From positions 1 to 64,000 of the forward strand of contig JAETSA010000004.1 of NCBI GenBank assembly GCA_021769885.1: a stretch of 64,000 bases of DNA, read 5' to 3'. Every line of letters begins with the position of its first letter. Positions within the stretch are counted from its first letter, which is position 1. This DNA comes from Bacillota bacterium. Its GTDB lineage: Bacteria; Bacillota; Clostridia; Oscillospirales; Acutalibacteraceae. A program made the position numbers and the translations under genes. Positions 38,808 through 48,427 of the stretch are shown piece by piece. Under the pieces are notes generated by a model. The model saw nothing but the letters and a program-made list of their open reading frames with translations, was not told where the DNA came from and did not search any database.

Positions 38808-40385
38808 CTACTCCGCTTCGGGAAATTCGAATCGGTCAAGTGTCTGCACAAAGCCGTTTTCCGTAAGCTCGGGTAAAATACGGTCGGCGGCGTACAGATA
38901 ATAGGTGAAATCCACGCCCTCAAAATACTGCGTTGCCGTCGCCACACAGGTATATGCGCCGAAGGTCAGCGGCGCACTGCGCGTCACCACAAAATCGGGC
39001 TTCTGCGCGCAAATTTCCGTTTCCTGCGCCTCGTACATTTCGGGCAGTTGGATATTCAATCGGCAAAAGTATTTGCTTTCAGGCGTTATCCCTGCCACTG
39101 TATAAAATCCGCCGTCCAAAAACCCGTAATTGAGGAGTGTGGGGTCGTCAATACTGCAAATGATTTTTTCAAATTTATACTGCGGCAGGTCATCCTTTTC
39201 ATACGCGGTAAGGTATGTGTTGTTGCTTGTGCAATAGGCAAATGTACCGCCGAAAATCAGTGCGGATAAAACGAGTGCCGATGTAATGATTTTTGGTTTC
39301 GGTTCTTCGGGCAGACGCGATAAAAGCTTGCACACCGCCAGCCAAAAGAACAAAGAAAACACCGCAAACACAAGTGTATAATAAGAATAGCACACCGCGC
39401 CCGTGCACACACAAAGCACGGTGAAAACGGCGGTAAGCACCAAATGCGCGCGGTGCCCTTTGCGCGTAACCGTATACCAAAGCACGCCGAAAGCCCCCGG
39501 AATTGCATAAAAGCCGTTGCGCAGAATATGGACGTAAATACGCGTCCACAGGGTCTGAAAAAATGCAGAAACACCCGCAGTATTGCTTTGTGACGCGTCA
39601 CCGTACAAAAACAAATTGTTATAAAAATACGCCGTCCATAAATCGCCGAATGCACGCGCCGCGCCGAAATAAATCAGCACAGGAACGGTTGGAAGCAGCA
39701 CGCCGAGCACCACCGCGCCGGCGGCTTTCAGTACGCCCGAAATCCCGCTTCGGCGAAGCGTCTTGTACAGCGGCACAAGCGCCCAGCCGACAAAGAAACC
39801 CGCCAAATTAAACTTCATCCAAAATACGATACCCGCAAGCGCGCCGACGGTGAGCCATTCTTTAAAAGCCAACGTTTTTTGCAAGCAAAAGCTTCGTTCC
39901 GAAAGGTACAGACAAACGGCAAAAATCGGCAGAACCAATTCTTCCACGCTGTCGCCGTGACAAAAACTGCGCGAGGCATAAATCGCCGCGCCCATAAGCG
40001 GTAAGACGAAATATATGCCTCTCACCCGATAGAGCTCGAACGTTTTTGCCGCAAAATACAGAAACACTGTGCCTGCGCAAAGCTCCAGCAAATACACGCC
40101 GAAAAAGGTTTTGCGGGAAATCAGATATGCCCCCGCGTGCAGGAAGTACAGCCACGGCCCTTTTTGCTCATAAATATCGCGGTACAGCACCTTGCCGTTC
40201 AGCATAGATTTGCCCACCGTAAAAAAGCAGTTGGAATCCACCCAATCGTTGAACGGATACAAAAACGAGGATTTTGTGCAGATTGTCAGCAATATAAATA
40301 CCGTCAAAAGGCAAAACAGCAGTGTGCGTGTATCTTTTGACTGTATTCTGTTTTGCAGTACCTTTTTCACTTTTGCACTCTGCAT
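38808..40385 (-). CDS. Multi-pass GT-C-like glycosyltransferase membrane protein
   Basis: 525 residues with about 11 hydrophobic helices. The first extracellular loop contains FFTVGKSMLNGKVLYRDIYE followed by QKGPWLYF; the acidic residue in this loop is the hallmark of GT-C enzymes of the ArnT/PMT type, which use polyprenyl-phosphate sugars. The C-terminal 110 residues form a soluble domain (PDFVVTRSAPLTFGAY). It probably adds a sugar to a cell-surface glycan or protein; donor and acceptor are unknown. It is a separate unit upstream of the phosphoesterase, 60 bases away, with AAAGGATC as its ribosome site. Confidence 0.75.
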   Translation of the reverse strand: MQSAKVKKVLQNRIQSKDTRTLLFCLLTVFILLTICTKSSFLYPFNDWVDSNCFFTVGKSMLNGKVLYRDIYEQKGPWLYFLHAGAYLISRKTFFGVYLLELCAGTVFLYFAAKTFELYRVRGIYFVLPLMGAAIYASRSFCHGDSVEELVLPIFAVCLYLSERSFCLQKTLAFKEWLTVGALAGIVFWMKFNLAGFFVGWALVPLYKTLRRSGISGVLKAAGAVVLGVLLPTVPVLIYFGAARAFGDLWTAYFYNNLFLYGDASQSNTAGVSAFFQTLWTRIYVHILRNGFYAIPGAFGVLWYTVTRKGHRAHLVLTAVFTVLCVCTGAVCYSYYTLVFAVFSLFFWLAVCKLLSRLPEEPKPKIITSALVLSALIFGGTFAYCTSNNTYLTAYEKDDLPQYKFEKIICSIDDPTLLNYGFLDGGFYTVAGITPESKYFCRLNIQLPEMYEAQETEICAQKPDFVVTRSAPLTFGAYTCVATATQYFEGVDFTYYLYAADRILPELTENGFVQTLDRFEFPEAE

Positions 40386-40455
40386 TTCGTTGATCCTTTT
40401 TAATGAATTTTTGCTTTATTTTTACCTTACCATATCTGCCCATAAAAAACAAGTC

Positions 40456-41148
40456 TCAGTTTCCCGATACCGCGCCGTAATCGTTTACGATTCCTGCCGT
40501 TTCCGACGGACTGCCGATGACCTCGGTGAAGGCTTCGGGCGTCAGTCCGACAATGACGGTTTCGGCAAGCAGTGCGGAGGATTCCACGGAAAAAGTATTC
40601 TTTTGCCCGACAAACACCAAACGTCCCGTAATTGTGATGTGCAGAAACACGCGGTGCACGACCTGATTCAAGCCCGCATCCTTAAATTCCGACTGAAAAT
40701 CCACCGAGCTGTTGGAGGTCAGCTGCATAGAGAATTTGATTTTCGGTCCGCGCCCCGCCGTATACTCGTTGCCCAAAAATGTACCGATGGGGATATATGT
40801 ATTATAGGACTCCTGTGCGGCGGCAATTCGCCCGATTTCCAAAGAAATCTGACTTTTCAGCATATTGATGGTCAGCGCGTCGATTTGCAGTCCCGTAATG
40901 CGGTTTTCACGGTCGGCGGACAGGCGTACTATATCATCGTAATCAATTTTATTTTCCCGCAGTACATTCACGACCGCTTCATCGGCGGCATTTAAAAGAA
41001 TCCCCTCCGCCACGTTCTGCGCATACTGCAAAATAACGGGACGCATTTGTGAAAGCCCCAGCGCCGCTGTCAGCACAGCAACCACAGCACAAATGCAGAA
41101 ACGGACGGCGGCATTTTTCTTTTGCTTCGGTCTTTTGCGGTTTTGCAA
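40456..41148 (-). CDS. yunB: Sporulation protein YunB
   Basis: 230 residues. A basic N-terminus and one TM helix (FCICAVVAVLTAALGLSQM) precede the YunB core: ILLNAADEAVVNVLREN, ALTINMLKSQISLEIGRI, YIPIGTFLGNEYTAGRGPKI and NQVVHRVFLHITITGRLVF. YunB is conserved among endospore formers, is made in the mother cell under sigma-E control in Bacillus, and affects spore formation; its biochemical action is unknown. A sigma-E promoter could not be mapped. It is divergent from the FadR-type regulator. Confidence 0.9.
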   Translation of the reverse strand: MQNRKRPKQKKNAAVRFCICAVVAVLTAALGLSQMRPVILQYAQNVAEGILLNAADEAVVNVLRENKIDYDDIVRLSADRENRITGLQIDALTINMLKSQISLEIGRIAAAQESYNTYIPIGTFLGNEYTAGRGPKIKFSMQLTSNSSVDFQSEFKDAGLNQVVHRVFLHITITGRLVFVGQKNTFSVESSALLAETVIVGLTPEAFTEVIGSPSETAGIVNDYGAVSGN

Positions 41149-41213
41149 AACATCACCCCGCTTTCTCTTTCTATTTTACGCAAGGAAATACGGTGCGTGC
41201 GAAAAATACGGCT

Positions 41214-41242
41214 TTGCATTTTCGTTTAAAATGTTGTATAGT
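41214..41242 (+). promoter_or_regulatory. Sigma-A-type promoter for the FadR-family gene
   Basis: TTGCAT (41214-41219) and TATAGT (41237-41242) are 17 bases apart, 32 bases before the start at 41274. Confidence 0.55.
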
Positions 41243-41273
41243 ATATGGGAGTTCAACGAATCGAGGCACGTTT

Positions 41274-41975
41274 ATGCAAAATGAAAATCTGTCGCAGAGA
41301 ACGGCGGAAGTTCTTCAAAATATGATTTTACACGAACACGTGTACGCATTCGGCGAGAAACTGCCGAATGAAAACGAGCTTTCCGAGCTTTTGGGCATCA
41401 GCCGTACAACGCTTCGCGAAGCCATACGCATTTTAAGCTCTGCGGGGATTTTGACCGTGCGGCGCGGGCGCGGCACCTATGTTTCGGAGCAGGCAGACCG
41501 ATACGCCGCAAGCGGTGTGGATATGCAAAACATCTCCAAAATGAAGGTAACCTTGCGTGACCTTTACGAAACGCGTATGATTTTCGAGCCCGAAGCCGCC
41601 GCCCTCGCCTGCCGCCGCGCGACAGACGCGGAAATACAGCACATTCTCGAATTGGGCGCAGAATGTCAGACACAGCTGCAAAAAGACCCGCGCAGTAAAA
41701 AAAGAATCGCTTCGGAAAGCGATTTCCACGGTGCAATCGTCAAGGCGTCGCACAATGAGTTTTTAAGTCAGTTCTTACCAATGCTCACACGCACAATTGA
41801 ACAGACCTTTGCGCTCGATTATAATTTGGATATGATTGCGGAGGATGCATACAAGGATCACATCCTGATTATGGACTTCTTGAAAAAGCGGGACAGCGCG
41901 GCACTCAAAAGTGCGGTCACCATTCACCTGCACCACGCCCTGCTGCACGAGCAAATTTCTTTAGACAACTTATAA
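41274..41975 (+). CDS. FadR-subfamily GntR transcription regulator
   Basis: 233 residues from ATG 41274, with GAGGCAC upstream. The N-terminal winged helix is GntR type (LPNENELSELLGISRTTLRE, then AIRILSSAGILTVRRGRGTY), and the C-terminal all-helical FCD domain includes DLYETRMIFEPEAAALACRR and a metal-site histidine pattern (SDFHGAIVKASHNEF, TIHLHHALLHEQ). FCD domains bind carboxylates or metals. The gene lies 99 bases upstream of ilvC, whose promoter carries a perfect FadR-type operator, so ilvC is the likely target (inference). Confidence 0.93.
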   Translation: MQNENLSQRTAEVLQNMILHEHVYAFGEKLPNENELSELLGISRTTLREAIRILSSAGILTVRRGRGTYVSEQADRYAASGVDMQNISKMKVTLRDLYETRMIFEPEAAALACRRATDAEIQHILELGAECQTQLQKDPRSKKRIASESDFHGAIVKASHNEFLSQFLPMLTRTIEQTFALDYNLDMIAEDAYKDHILIMDFLKKRDSAALKSAVTIHLHHALLHEQISLDNL

Positions 41976-41982
41976 AAATGTA

Positions 41983-43100
<1,118 letters not shown>

Positions 43101-43125
43101 TTTATCACATAAGGTATTTGCGCAG

Positions 43126-43154
43126 AAAGCCGCCCCGAAACGGGCGGCTTTTTT
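43126..43154 (+). terminator. Intrinsic terminator of ilvC
   Basis: AAAGCCGCCC and GGGCGGCTTT pair around a short CGAAAC loop and are followed by TTTTTT. Confidence 0.92.
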
Positions 43155-43168
43155 GCGTGTCCCCTTTC

Positions 43169-43197
43169 TTGACTTTTACACAGATTTTTGCTATATT
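43169..43197 (+). promoter_or_regulatory. Promoter left upstream of the truncated Rhs fragment
   Basis: TTGACT (43169-43174), 17 bases, TATATT (43192-43197) is a good sigma-A promoter pointing at the 112-bp repeat and Rhs fragment. No intact start codon follows it, so it may have belonged to a gene now lost, or it may transcribe the repeat. Confidence 0.55.
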
Positions 43198-43233
43198 AGA
43201 TTCGGAAAATGGAACACATCAAACACAGGGAAA

Positions 43234-43345
43234 CACAGGGGACGGTTCTCTGTGCTGACAAAATTCAGCGAAAAAACTCGCGTAGTGGCGGGTTCCCACG
43301 CCCGCCACTTGCCAATTAACCTAACACACAGAACCGTCCCCTGTG
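43234..43345. repeat. 112-bp MITE-like element, copy 1
   Basis: The ends CACAGGGGACGGTTCT and AGAACCGTCCCCTGTG are exact inverted repeats. The interior includes a GTGGCGGG...CCCGCCAC hairpin. A second copy of the same length with only four mismatches lies at 44576-44687 in the same orientation. The Rhs homology starts a few bases after its right end. Confidence 0.85.
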
Positions 43346-43349
43346 CTAT

Positions 43350-44270
43350 ACGAGTCTTGCGTCTACCTACTACTTTGCTTTTAATGCACAGGGCGATGTT
43401 ATCGGTATTTACGACTTTGACGGAAGAATGATAGCAACCTATGACTATGACGAGTGGGGCAACTGCACAGTCAATGCACTCTCTACTGACAGAAACGGTC
43501 ATGAGGTAGACAGTCCTGACCACATAGCGCAAGTCAATCCGTTCCGTTACCGTGGATATTTCTATGATGCAGAAACAGGATTTTATTATCTCAATTCACG
43601 CTACTATGACCCGGGTACGGGGAGATTTGTGAATGCTGATGCTTTTACAAAGGCTGGTCAAGATGTATTAAGTTGTAATATGTTTGCTTATTGTGTAAAT
43701 AACCCCATTATGAATTTTGATACAAATGGTTATTTCGTTTTTGGTATTGGGCTTACATTCCAAGGTGGTGCTATCACGGGTGGAGTTTTCTCCGTTTTAG
43801 TTGTTATGGATACATCGGGAAATGTTGGTGTTCTGATTGTTCCTGGAATGGTTGCATGTACTCCACAGGCGAGTGCATCTGCATCCATCTTAATTTCTTG
43901 GTGCGATACAATTTACGATATGGAGGGACTTAGTTATTCAATAGGTGGTTCGGCTGATTTCGGTTGGAGCGTGGGAGCAGATATCTTAATGATTGGTAAT
44001 GATATCTGTGGATTTATGGTGAATATAGGAGGTGGGTATGCATACCCATTTGATATACACTTCGGCACAACAATTGGTGAATTGTTAGCTGATATACCTG
44101 AAGTTATACAACCTTCCTCTTCTTCTAAGCCTTCATCTCCAGTAGCTCAGAATCTACCTAGCAAACATCCAGAAAAACCAAAAGACACTATATATACTCC
44201 GAACGATAAGCCGAATGTTTCTGGATTATTGTACATTCCAACAGTAAATGACATTATTTATCATTGTTAG
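43350..44270 (+). pseudogene. Rhs repeat-associated core protein, 5'-truncated tip with variable C-terminus
   Basis: The frame is recognisable from about 43350 (TSLASTYYFAFNAQGDVIG), directly after the 112-bp repeat, with no start codon of its own; ATG at 43428 is internal. The core signature is intact: PFRYRGYFYDAETGFYYLNS followed by RYYDPGTGRFVNADAF. After the conserved NNPIMNFDTNGY the sequence becomes a 180-residue variable domain rich in Gly, Ile and Val (FVFGIGLTFQGGAITGGVFS), then Ser/Pro-rich to the end. In full Rhs proteins this position holds a polymorphic toxin. The upstream YD-repeat shell is missing, so it is a displaced fragment. Toxin activity is unproven. Confidence 0.8.
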
Positions 44271-44285
44271 AGAGAGGATTCAATT

Positions 44286-44600
44286 ATGCATAATGGCACA
44301 TTAAAAACTATATGTTCTGTAATAAAGGATAAAAGTCACTATAAAGGAAATACTTTTTGTTTAGTGGATGATAATAGAATAATTATTAAAGGAATATATC
44401 CATGTGAAATAGCTATATCTTCTATTGTTGATTATCATTATAAAAATTGTATTCTATTTTTTGATCTTCATCTTACAATTAATGATATAAATAATAACAA
44501 GGAGAAATTAGTTATTAGAATTCCCTATTCTAAAAAATCAAAACTTATAGCACAATCAATAGTCAATCAGAATAGCACTGGGGACGGTTCTCTGTGCTGA
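44286..44600 (+). CDS. Small protein after Rhs tip, possible immunity protein, 3' end replaced by repeat
   Basis: 104 codons with AGAGAGG before the ATG, 15 bases after the Rhs stop. The protein is strand-rich (NTFCLVDDNRIIIKGIYPCE; NCILFFDLHLTIND) and lysine-rich near the end, AT-rich in codon use. The last eight codons (STGDGSLC) are read from the second 112-bp repeat, so the natural C-terminus is gone. Its position right after a polymorphic Rhs tip is where immunity genes normally lie; this is the only evidence for that role. No family is recognised. Confidence 0.55.
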   Translation: MHNGTLKTICSVIKDKSHYKGNTFCLVDDNRIIIKGIYPCEIAISSIVDYHYKNCILFFDLHLTINDINNNKEKLVIRIPYSKKSKLIAQSIVNQNSTGDGSLC

Positions 44601-44687
44601 TAAAATTCAGTGAAAAAACTCGCGTAGTGGCGGCTTCCCACGCCCGCCACTTGCCAATTAACCTAACACACAGAACCGTCCCCTGTG
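44576..44687. repeat. 112-bp MITE-like element, copy 2
   Basis: Same length and orientation as 43234-43345, with four substitutions. Its left end interrupts the small ORF after the Rhs fragment and its right end interrupts the VirB4 gene on the other strand, so both neighbouring frames finish inside it. Confidence 0.85.
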
Positions 44688-46003
44688 CTACACACCTCCT
44701 GCAAGGTTTCTTCTGTATAAAGGTATTTTCGGCTCTTATCGTAAGTCATAAATTCTTCTTCGCACAGGTTGTAGAAATCTTCCATAATAGGATAATCGGT
44801 TGATTTCATCTTACTGTAATCCGTACTGTCAGTAATGCCAAATCGGGCGTACAGCTTAGAGAGCAGGATTTCAATGGTGTCAATCTGACTGACGCTGAAA
44901 TCCTTATAGGCTCTGAAAAAATCCTTTAGGAAAGCGATATGCTGTGATAGGCGGGTAACCTTTCTAAAAGCTTCCGGTACAAATCCCTCTTGGTTGCGAG
45001 CGCTGTCATCCGATTCTGTATCAATCCGAGTACGCGAATTGGGTGCAGGCACTGCCTGCTCGCTCCATGCTTTCGGTTCTAACGGATTGATGGTGTACTC
45101 GCCGGACAGGAAGTCGATATAACAGCCGCCGAGATTTGAGCAGATTTCCTCGTATTCCGACTCGGGATCAAGACACAAAACACTTTTGCCCGATTCTCGG
45201 ATATTGGTGAGTATCAGCTTTAAGAGATAGCTTTTTCCCTGACCGCTGTTGCCGAGGATGAGGATATTGCTTGTGGTTTTATCTTCTGCTCTGCGGTCAA
45301 AGTCCGCAAGGATGTTTGTGCCGAATTTATCCCTGCCGATATACAATCCCTGCGGATCGGTTTTGCCAGAGAAGTTAAAGGGATATAAGTTTGCAACCGA
45401 GCTTGCAGGCAACACACGCTCATACTGCGCGCCAAACTGATTTGCGCCCACAGGCAGAACAGAGAGAAAACCTTCTTTTTGCCGTAAAGTCAGCCTGTCT
45501 ACCGATATTTTGGAACGAGTCAGTTCCATTGCAATTTCACTCTGTAATTCTTTCAATGCGTCCATACTTTTGGCTTTCAGTTCGATAAACACGGAGCAAT
45601 GGAGCAGAGGTTCACGGTTTTTACGAAGATTCGCAAGCAATTCCACCACATCTTGAAGATTGCCCTCTGCCTCAATGGTTTCATTCATATCATTGCCGCC
45701 GCTTTTCAGCTTGTTTCTGCGTGTAGCATTCTGAATGATTTTTCTCTGCTCCATACTTTCTACAAGCCTATGGTAAATGCGCAAAGTTACGCCATTGCGG
45801 TCGGCAAGCTGTGATAAAATTGCTTGTTCCTCAGTAGAGGGCGGATATTCTCTTATCGCCCATACACAGCGGTAGCTGTCACCGAGGATATAATGGTCGG
45901 AAAGAAATTTGACCGTGCCGGGCAGGATCATATCGAAGAAGTCCTTAGTGCGGATTTCTTCCATTTGTTCGGGCGTAAGCTCCTTTTGCTTTTTCTTTAT
46001 CAT
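44663..46003 (-). pseudogene. VirB4-like conjugation ATPase, C-terminally truncated
   Basis: 446 codons, of which the last eight come from the 112-bp repeat. The TraG/VirB4 N-terminal domain (FLSDHYILGDSYRCVWAIREY) precedes GQFGAQ-like NQFGAQYERVLPAS and the Walker A GNSGQGKSYLLKLI, then LCLDPESEYEEIC (a Walker-B-like strand) and GEYTINPLEP. Full VirB4 ATPases of this group have about 800 residues in total with the RecA-like C-terminal half containing the main Walker B and arginine finger; these are absent. It would have powered the type IV secretion channel. The truncation coincides exactly with the repeat boundary. Confidence 0.85.
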
Positions 46004-46604
46004 ATATTTTCACCGTCCTTGTCAAAATCGAAAACTGTTCGCCGTCTGTATCGGGTATTTGTTCGCCGTTCATACTCGCGTCAAAATACAACGCAAGAAA
46101 GCGTTTGATATCTGCTTTTTGCATACGCCGTACTTCAAATCCCTGTTCGGATATGACCTTTTCAATGCGATTTGCCGCTTCAAAGGTTTGCTTATCCTTC
46201 GTGTTTTTCAGTCTTGCGATAAACAAAAACTGCCGTGCCGTAGCCATTTCCATTTGGATATGATCAAGAAAGTCTATATCTTTTTTAATAATCTTTCTTA
46301 CCTTCGGATTGTGTTCTTCCGACAATCTCTCCTGTAAATATGATTTGTTATCATCAAAACATTCAGAAGAATCAGTACAGGTGACTTCAATATCGGGAAC
46401 AGCAGACAGCACCATCATTAGATGTCGGATTTTAATTTCGATATTCACGTGTGAGAGCACCGAAATATTTGTAGGGGCTACGAGGTAAAATAAAAGCTCG
46501 CCTTTATTCGTGGCGAGTCCGTATTTTGTAAAGGTTTTGATGCCGATTAAGTCCTGCACCGAGCGTCCTTTTCTTTTTTTCTGTCGTTTTTCGTTCTTTG
46601 CCAT
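45945..46604 (-). CDS. Conjugation protein, VirB4 N-terminal-like companion
   Basis: 219 residues from ATG 46604 with GGAGGTGAGC upstream. A basic N-terminus (KNEKRQKKRKGRSVQDLIG) is followed by TKYGLATNKGELLFYLVAPTNISVLSHVNI, a strand pattern seen at the start of TraC/VirB4 proteins, and a helical region with EMATARQFLFIARLK. It has no nucleotide-binding motif. It overlaps VirB4 by 59 bases and follows PrgI directly, and such a gene occurs between the two in Tn1549-like elements. It may be a split-off N-terminal domain of the ATPase. Confidence 0.65.
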   Translation of the reverse strand: MAKNEKRQKKRKGRSVQDLIGIKTFTKYGLATNKGELLFYLVAPTNISVLSHVNIEIKIRHLMMVLSAVPDIEVTCTDSSECFDDNKSYLQERLSEEHNPKVRKIIKKDIDFLDHIQMEMATARQFLFIARLKNTKDKQTFEAANRIEKVISEQGFEVRRMQKADIKRFLALYFDASMNGEQIPDTDGEQFSILTRTVKIYDKEKAKGAYARTNGRNPH

Positions 46605-46611
46605 AGCCTGC

Positions 46612-46872
46612 TCACCTCCAGTAGTATTCTTGTTGTGTGCTGATAAAATATCTAACAGCATATTTGATAAAATCAAGTACCGTTGTGTCATCCATGCGGA
46701 TGGTTAAAAAGCCGTAACACAAGGTCTCGGCGGCAGGTACTACAAACCTTGTCTGCACCAAAATCACAATAGATAAAAGTGCCGCAATACCCAATATGCA
46801 AAAATCTTTCAAACCCCAAAGCCACAGATTTGCAGTGGCTTTTAAGTTTTGGGGATATAAATATTGTGTCAT
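46612..46872 (-). CDS. PrgI family conjugation membrane protein
   Basis: 86 residues. It opens with YLYPQNLKATANLWLWGLKDF, followed by two adjacent TM helices (CILGIAALLSIVILVQT and a second near 45-60), then a helix ending FISTQQEYYW. PrgI/VirB3-like proteins connect the secretion channel with VirB4 at the inner membrane. The gene ends eight bases before the next start, inside its ribosome site, showing co-translation. It precedes the VirB4 genes as in other Tn1549-like elements. Confidence 0.8.
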   Translation of the reverse strand: MTQYLYPQNLKATANLWLWGLKDFCILGIAALLSIVILVQTRFVVPAAETLCYGFLTIRMDDTTVLDFIKYAVRYFISTQQEYYWR

Positions 46873-46945
46873 TCGTTATCACCTCGCAAAATAAAAAAGA
46901 CACCGTTTGCATAAAACGATGCCTTTTTAACCTGTTTTATTGTTT

Positions 46946-48331
46946 TTAAAGTATCAAGCCTGCCGACTGCTCTTCATCTTCGTCAATGTCTTCAGAGTTA
47001 ATAATATCCTGAATAACCGCTTGACCGTTTAAAATGAAAGCCTTTATATATTCTTTATCTACATCAATGGGTATTTCATTTAAGCAATTGTCAATCAGTT
47101 CCTCTGTAATCTCGGGCAGTTTCATTTCTCTGTACATTTGACAGGCAGTATCATTTTCTTTAAGAAACTCACGAAAGAAGCGAATCAACCCGTCACCCTC
47201 ACGGCGCACATTATCGGGGTAGCCTCTTGATATAAGCGCAATGTTGTTATCATAATTGGGAGCCATTGAAATAATTTCTCCGCTTTTAACATCCCGCAGA
47301 AATCCGAAATTTCCCGTATGCCTATCCATATTGTAACAAACGGAATCAAGCCAAATTATTTTCAGATACTGTTCTGCTAATTTAAGCGAAATATCATAAA
47401 TCTTTTCAAAGCAGTCATTATAATCCTCGTTCTCTCCCATAATAGAGGAGATAGGCTCAAAGTTTTGCTTTGCGCCGTTGGTAAAGTCGCTTGTACGAAT
47501 ATATCCATCGTGCATTTCATAATGTGCCATATCTAAACCCAGCTTTTCACCGAGAGTATAAATAAAAAGCTCTGAAAAATATTCACTGTCCGTTCCGCTT
47601 TTATACATCCACCATTTACCGTCTATAAGCCGCCAGCATTTTTCATAGCTGCCTATATTAGTAAGCTCAGGTGTTCTTGAGGGTTTGCGTGAAAATCCGT
47701 TTGGGTCACCCCTAAGCGCAAGTGAATCAAAATAGTTTTCCTTAAAACGGATGTCTTCATACAGGGCAGTTGAGCCTTCCGGCTTAAACCAATATCGGTC
47801 TGTCACCGTTGCCGCATTGACGGATAATGCTGTCTGCGCATCATCAGCAGTGCGAAGACGTAAGGCTTTTTTCAAAAGCCTTGAATTTGTTCTGTGTGTG
47901 TCAATAGCACGGGAGGCAAGCCAGCCTTCCACGTACTTTGTTCTCTGCAAATACAAGGGAAGAAGACGTTCGTTGCATTCGGTGATTTCGCCATTTTTTA
48001 CAGTAGCTATGATATTGTCTTCTAGCATAATATATCCCGTTATATTAAGCATATTTCTTGCCGCCTTTCTTTTAAGATTTGATTCCCGTATTCCTTCGGG
48101 GGTTTCTTTCAGAGTTTTCAGTTCTTCCTGCAGTTGTTTTCGCTTTTCAACCTGCGACGTTATTTCTTCAAATTCAGAGGCCTTAATATATCTGCTCTTA
48201 AGCTTGCTGTTTTCCATCCATTGCAGATAAAACCGTTCTTTTCCGCAGATTATTTTCTTGGAGATATATCCTGTCGGCAGAGCTGAAAGTTCATTTTCAA
48301 TTTGTTTAATGCGGTTAGTAATATCTTCCAT
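46946..48331 (-). CDS. HipA-like kinase
   Basis: 461 residues. A coiled-coil N-terminus (1-85) is followed by a linker, then a HipA/PI3-kinase-like fold: GKWWMYKSG (Lys244, likely ATP-binding), SEYFSELFIYTLGEKLGLD, the catalytic loop YNMDRHTGNFGFLRD (Asp336, Asn341) and the metal-binding APNYDNNIAL (Asp361). These are the active-site features of HipA and CtkA kinases. HipA toxins phosphorylate GltX and induce persistence, but no HipB antitoxin is adjacent. It interrupts the VirB6-PrgI order and has its own promoter and a lower-GC composition, so it is inserted cargo. Target unknown. Confidence 0.8.
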   Translation of the reverse strand: MEDITNRIKQIENELSALPTGYISKKIICGKERFYLQWMENSKLKSRYIKASEFEEITSQVEKRKQLQEELKTLKETPEGIRESNLKRKAARNMLNITGYIMLEDNIIATVKNGEITECNERLLPLYLQRTKYVEGWLASRAIDTHRTNSRLLKKALRLRTADDAQTALSVNAATVTDRYWFKPEGSTALYEDIRFKENYFDSLALRGDPNGFSRKPSRTPELTNIGSYEKCWRLIDGKWWMYKSGTDSEYFSELFIYTLGEKLGLDMAHYEMHDGYIRTSDFTNGAKQNFEPISSIMGENEDYNDCFEKIYDISLKLAEQYLKIIWLDSVCYNMDRHTGNFGFLRDVKSGEIISMAPNYDNNIALISRGYPDNVRREGDGLIRFFREFLKENDTACQMYREMKLPEITEELIDNCLNEIPIDVDKEYIKAFILNGQAVIQDIINSEDIDEDEEQSAGLIL

Positions 48332-48366
48332 TTCGTCGCCTCTTTTCTTCCGTTTTATTTAATTAT

Positions 48367-48395
48367 ATTATAACCTATATTTACGCAAAAATCAA
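48367..48395 (-). promoter_or_regulatory. Promoter for the HipA-like kinase gene
   Basis: On the minus strand TTGATT (48390-48395), 17 bases, TATAAT (48367-48372) is near consensus and lies 36 bases before the start codon. It suggests the kinase is transcribed independently of the conjugation genes around it. Confidence 0.72.
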
Positions 48396-48427
48396 TAGGT
48401 TATGATGAGCACAGATAAAAAACTCTT

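Noticed and set aside
46946-48331. Classical HipBA toxin-antitoxin pair
   Set aside because: No small HTH antitoxin gene lies on either side of the kinase.
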